A stretch of 64,000 bases of DNA, from NCBI GenBank assembly GCA_964370775.1, contig CAYJKT010000012.1, positions 1 to 64,000 on the forward strand, given 5' to 3'. A model generated the notes under the pieces. The model did no database searches. It had not been told where the DNA came from and saw nothing but the letters and a program-made list of their open reading frames with translations. A program made the position numbers and the translations under genes. This document shows positions 61,218 to 64,000 of this stretch, in pieces (the stretch's first letter is position 1; every line of letters begins with the position of its first letter). This DNA is from SIG603 sp964370775. Lineage in GTDB: Bacteria; Bacillota; Clostridia; Oscillospirales; Acutalibacteraceae.

Positions 61218-61242
61218 TACCTAAGAAAGGCGAAAACTTAAT

Positions 61243-61533
61243 ATGATGGTTTTGGTAAGTTATGATATTAGTTTATCAGATGAAAAAGGAAAAAGCAGGC
61301 TACGAAAAGTCTCTAAAGTATGTGTAAATCACGGACAAAGGGTTCAAAATTCTGTTTTTGAGGTTAATTTAGATTATGGGAATTTTTTAAAAATGAAAGA
61401 TAAGCTGTTAAAATTAATTGATGAAGAGCGAGATAGTCTAAGATTTTACTATTTAGGTAATAACTGGCAAGGTAAAATAGAACACATAGGTGCAAAAGAA
61501 ACTTATAACCCCGAGGGAGTGTTAATCATTTAG
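61243..61533 (+). CDS. cas2: Cas2
   Basis: 96 aa. N-terminal MVLVSYDISLSDEKGKSRLRKVSKVC with the conserved Asp, then QNSVFEVNLD. Structural partner of Cas1. Two adjacent ATG codons (61243 and 61246) are both usable; AGAAAGG lies upstream. Last cas gene, 156 bp before the first repeat. Confidence 0.95.
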   Translation: MMVLVSYDISLSDEKGKSRLRKVSKVCVNHGQRVQNSVFEVNLDYGNFLKMKDKLLKLIDEERDSLRFYYLGNNWQGKIEHIGAKETYNPEGVLII

Positions 61534-61689
61534 GCGAATATATAATAGTTCTTAAAAAGCTAATAGGTTCGCCCATAAAAATCCAGCTTAATTAGCATTA
61601 TATGTATGTTTTATTAAAAAGCAAATAAAAATAAATTGTCCACCCCTGATATATAGTGGTGTACCGTGTGAGTTATACTATACTTTGCG
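61534..61689 (+). promoter_or_regulatory. CRISPR leader
   Basis: 156 bp of AT-rich non-coding DNA between cas2 and the first repeat. It should hold the array promoter and the integration signal; TATACT-like boxes lie at 61674-61684 but no clear -35 was found. The position beside cas2 and the intact first repeat mark this as the leader end. Confidence 0.7.
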
Positions 61690-64000
61690 GTCACACCCCA
61701 CAAGGGGTGTGTGAGTAGAAATTATTGTAAGGCAATTTATTTTCGATTAAATACTGTCACACCCCACAAGGGGTGTGTGAGTAGAAATTATCACTATAAT
61801 AATTTTGTCGCATTTGGTTCTCGTCACACCCCACAAGGGGTGTGTGAGTAGAAATTAGAGTTATTTTTTAATTACAACGTCAAATGTTAGTCACACCCCA
61901 CAAGGGGTGTGTGAGTAGAAATTTTGAAAGTTCATTGTATGGAACGCTGTGCGAACGTCACACCCCACAAGGGGTGTGTGAGTAGAAATGCATAATGACA
62001 ACTACCACAACCAAAATCACGAGTCACACCCCACAAGGGGTGTGTGAGTAGAAATACCAAACCACCCACGTTATGAAAATGTCGGTGCAGTCACACCCCA
62101 CAAGGGGTGTGTGAGTAGAAATGTAGAGACTCAAAAGAAGAGTGTGACGGCGATATGTCACACCCCACAAGGGGTGTGTGAGTAGAAATCAACTAGACAA
62201 AATGCTGTTGAAGTAAAAAACTGGTCACACCCCACAAGGGGTGTGTGAGTAGAAATTATATCAAAAATATAAAGATTACCGTTCTCTTTGAGTCACACCC
62301 CACAAGGGGTGTGTGAGTAGAAATAAATGGTGCTGAGGAAGCTGAGGAAGCTGAGGAGTCACACCCCACAAGGGGTGTGTGAGTAGAAATTTGACGATTG
62401 TTGTAACTACTTTAGAGGTTCAAGTCACACCCCACAAGGGGTGTGTGAGTAGAAATAACTAAAGTAGAAGATGTATTGCTAATGTATATGTCACACCCCA
62501 CAAGGGGTGTGTGAGTAGAAATACAACAGGTAAATGGTTTTAAAACCGATTATTTTGTCACACCCCACAAGGGGTGTGTGAGTAGAAATGATTTCGCTTC
62601 CGTCTACTCTAAAATATTCAGTTAGTCACACCCCACAAGGGGTGTGTGAGTAGAAATATGGTGTAGCAAAAGCAGTAAAAAAAATGTGTGACAGTCACAC
62701 CCCACAAGGGGTGTGTGAGTAGAAATGTTTGTTAGTAGCGGACTAATGAACAAATACGATAGGTCACACCCCACAAGGGGTGTGTGAGTAGAAATACAAT
62801 CTATCAGATAGCTTTTCATGTTTCTAGTTGTCACACCCCACAAGGGGTGTGTGAGTAGAAATCCACTCTGTACCATTCCATGCAATAAATTGCCCTATGT
62901 CACACCCCACAAGGGGTGTGTGAGTAGAAATTATCGTCAACTTGTTTCTTATGTTCGGTTATTAGTCACACCCCACAAGGGGTGTGTGAGTAGAAATTAT
63001 TAGTCCACCTAATACTAGGTTTTTTAGGCATGTCACACCCCACAAGGGGTGTGTGAGTAGAAATCGCTATCTGTTAATGTTTTAAATCCACCACCACTGT
63101 CACACCCCACAAGGGGTGTGTGAGTAGAAATGTAAACCAAGCTGTAGCTACTGCAAAACAGTTTGTGTCACACCCCACAAGGGGTGTGTGAGTAGAAATT
63201 TTCAAGCGCAATTGTAGCAAGTGGAGTAAAGGTCACACCCCACAAGGGGTGTGTGAGTAGAAATCTTGATAGTTTTGGTGGATATATGTATTTGAGGTAG
63301 TCACACCCCACAAGGGGTGTGTGAGTAGAAATTTGTTCATCTTTATTAGACCACCTAATACTAGGGTCACACCCCACAAGGGGTGTGTGAGTAGAAATGA
63401 AACAGTTGAAACAAATAACGTAATCTCTCAATGTCACACCCCACAAGGGGTGTGTGAGTAGAAATTTCAATGGTGTAGAGGTAGAGGTAGTCCAAGATGT
63501 CACACCCCACAAGGGGTGTGTGAGTAGAAATTTCAATGGTGTAGAGGTAGAGGTAGTCCAAGATGTCACACCCCACAAGGGGTGTGTGAGTAGAAATTTT
63601 TAATCTCACATGGTTTTGCAACACATTCTGGTCACACCCCACAAGGGGTGTGTGAGTAGAAATTATATGGCAAGTTCGGAAGCAATCCAAAAACACAAGT
63701 CACACCCCACAAGGGGTGTGTGAGTAGAAATATGTCATTTTTAACTGATACAGGTGATTATTTTGCGTCACACCCCACAAGGGGTGTGTGAGTAGAAATT
63801 GATATTTACGTCAATAGCTCTCTCGATTTCTGGTCACACCCCACAAGGGGTGTGTGAGTAGAAATGTGTTTTAACATAATTCCATTGTGGACGGCTATTG
63901 TCACACCCCACAAGGGGTGTGTGAGTAGAAATACTATTAACCTCGTTTACAATGTCGTACATTTTAGGTCACACCCCACAAGGGGTGTGTGAGTAGAAAT
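61690..64000 (+). CRISPR. Type I-C CRISPR array, 35 repeats and 34 spacers, running off the right edge
   Basis: 35 repeats of 33 bp, all read as identical, the first at 61690-61722 and the last ending at base 64000. Each repeat holds a perfect 8-bp hairpin (cacacccc, loop acaa, ggggtgtg) and the 3' tail tgagtagaaat, expected as the 11-nt crRNA handle after Cas5c cutting. Spacers are 32-36 bp, mostly 33-35. No decayed repeat is seen, so the distal end lies outside the window. The spacers at 63466-63498 and 63532-63564 are identical. The spacers at 62998-63031 and 63333-63365 share 22 nt with one mismatch. Reading frames seen across the array are artefacts of the repeat unit. Confidence 0.98.

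Noticed and set aside
62622..63696. Open reading frames on both strands of the array encoding repeated STHTPLVGCD-like or VTPHKGCVSRN-like peptides
   Set aside because: They are made only of the 33-bp repeat read in frame with spacers; no start signals and no protein family.

Overview
The window is AT-rich DNA from a low-GC Gram-positive bacterium, most likely an anaerobic Clostridia of the Lachnospiraceae type. The signs are AGGAGG-type ribosome binding sites before almost every gene, sigma-A promoters of the TTGAAA-N17-TATAAT kind, a class B sortase, RqcH, TrmK and a PurO-type IMP cyclohydrolase. No rRNA or tRNA gene was seen. Most of the window is chromosomal housekeeping and catabolic operons on the minus strand; the last 10 kb is a CRISPR-Cas locus on the plus strand.

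Layout. 1-529: non-coding, with an inverted-repeat element and a terminator. 530-2799: a two-gene unit of a uroporphyrinogen-decarboxylase-type methyltransferase fused to a thioredoxin-like domain, and a COG0523/CobW-type GTPase. 3055-4518: a Cys-type sulfatase. 4567-8325: ECF sigma factor, membrane partner, serpin and lipoprotein in one operon. 8383-8702: two candidate small RNAs with their own promoters and terminators. 8963-13600: trmK-nif3-rqcH-radC-nuclease. 13767-14537: sortase B. 14598-21269: purine operon purE-(M29 aminopeptidase)-purM-purN-purO-purH(AICARFT only)-purD. 21571-23753: nicotinamidase-like hydrolase, methyltransferase, small membrane protein. 23891-28975: a cobalamin-riboswitch operon, btuFCD plus a PduO-like adenosyltransferase, a cyclase-family hydrolase and a PP-loop amidoligase-like protein. 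29252-32619: lipoprotein plus ABC-2 exporter. 32624-41044: a self-contained mannitol-type PTS (EIIA, 1-phosphofructokinase, sorbose-1-P-reductase-like dehydrogenase, HPr; then EI, EIICB, MtlR). Its two promoters carry matching palindromes at identical spacing.

41305-53178 is one long minus-strand operon. It starts with an ABC importer of the NMT1/SsuABC type and continues with dihydropyrimidinase, dihydropyrimidine dehydrogenase (PreA), a PucR regulator, a class III aminotransferase, an unknown protein, an M20 carbamoylase and an iron-type alcohol dehydrogenase. Together these fit import and reductive degradation of pyrimidines through beta-alanine and malonate semialdehyde. The importer's binding protein has its two halves in reversed order, a circular permutation; this is the most striking single observation here. 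The operon's leader RNA carries two related terminator-like hairpins.

53560-64000: a remnant of a DUF1016-type nuclease gene, then a complete type I-C CRISPR-Cas system (cas3-cas5c-cas8c with internal cas11c-cas7c-cas4-cas1-cas2) and an array of 35 identical 33-bp repeats that runs off the right edge. cas4 has no ATG, GTG or TTG that keeps its first iron-sulphur cysteine, so it seems to start at a rare codon. The array holds one duplicated spacer and a pair of spacers that overlap by 22 nt.
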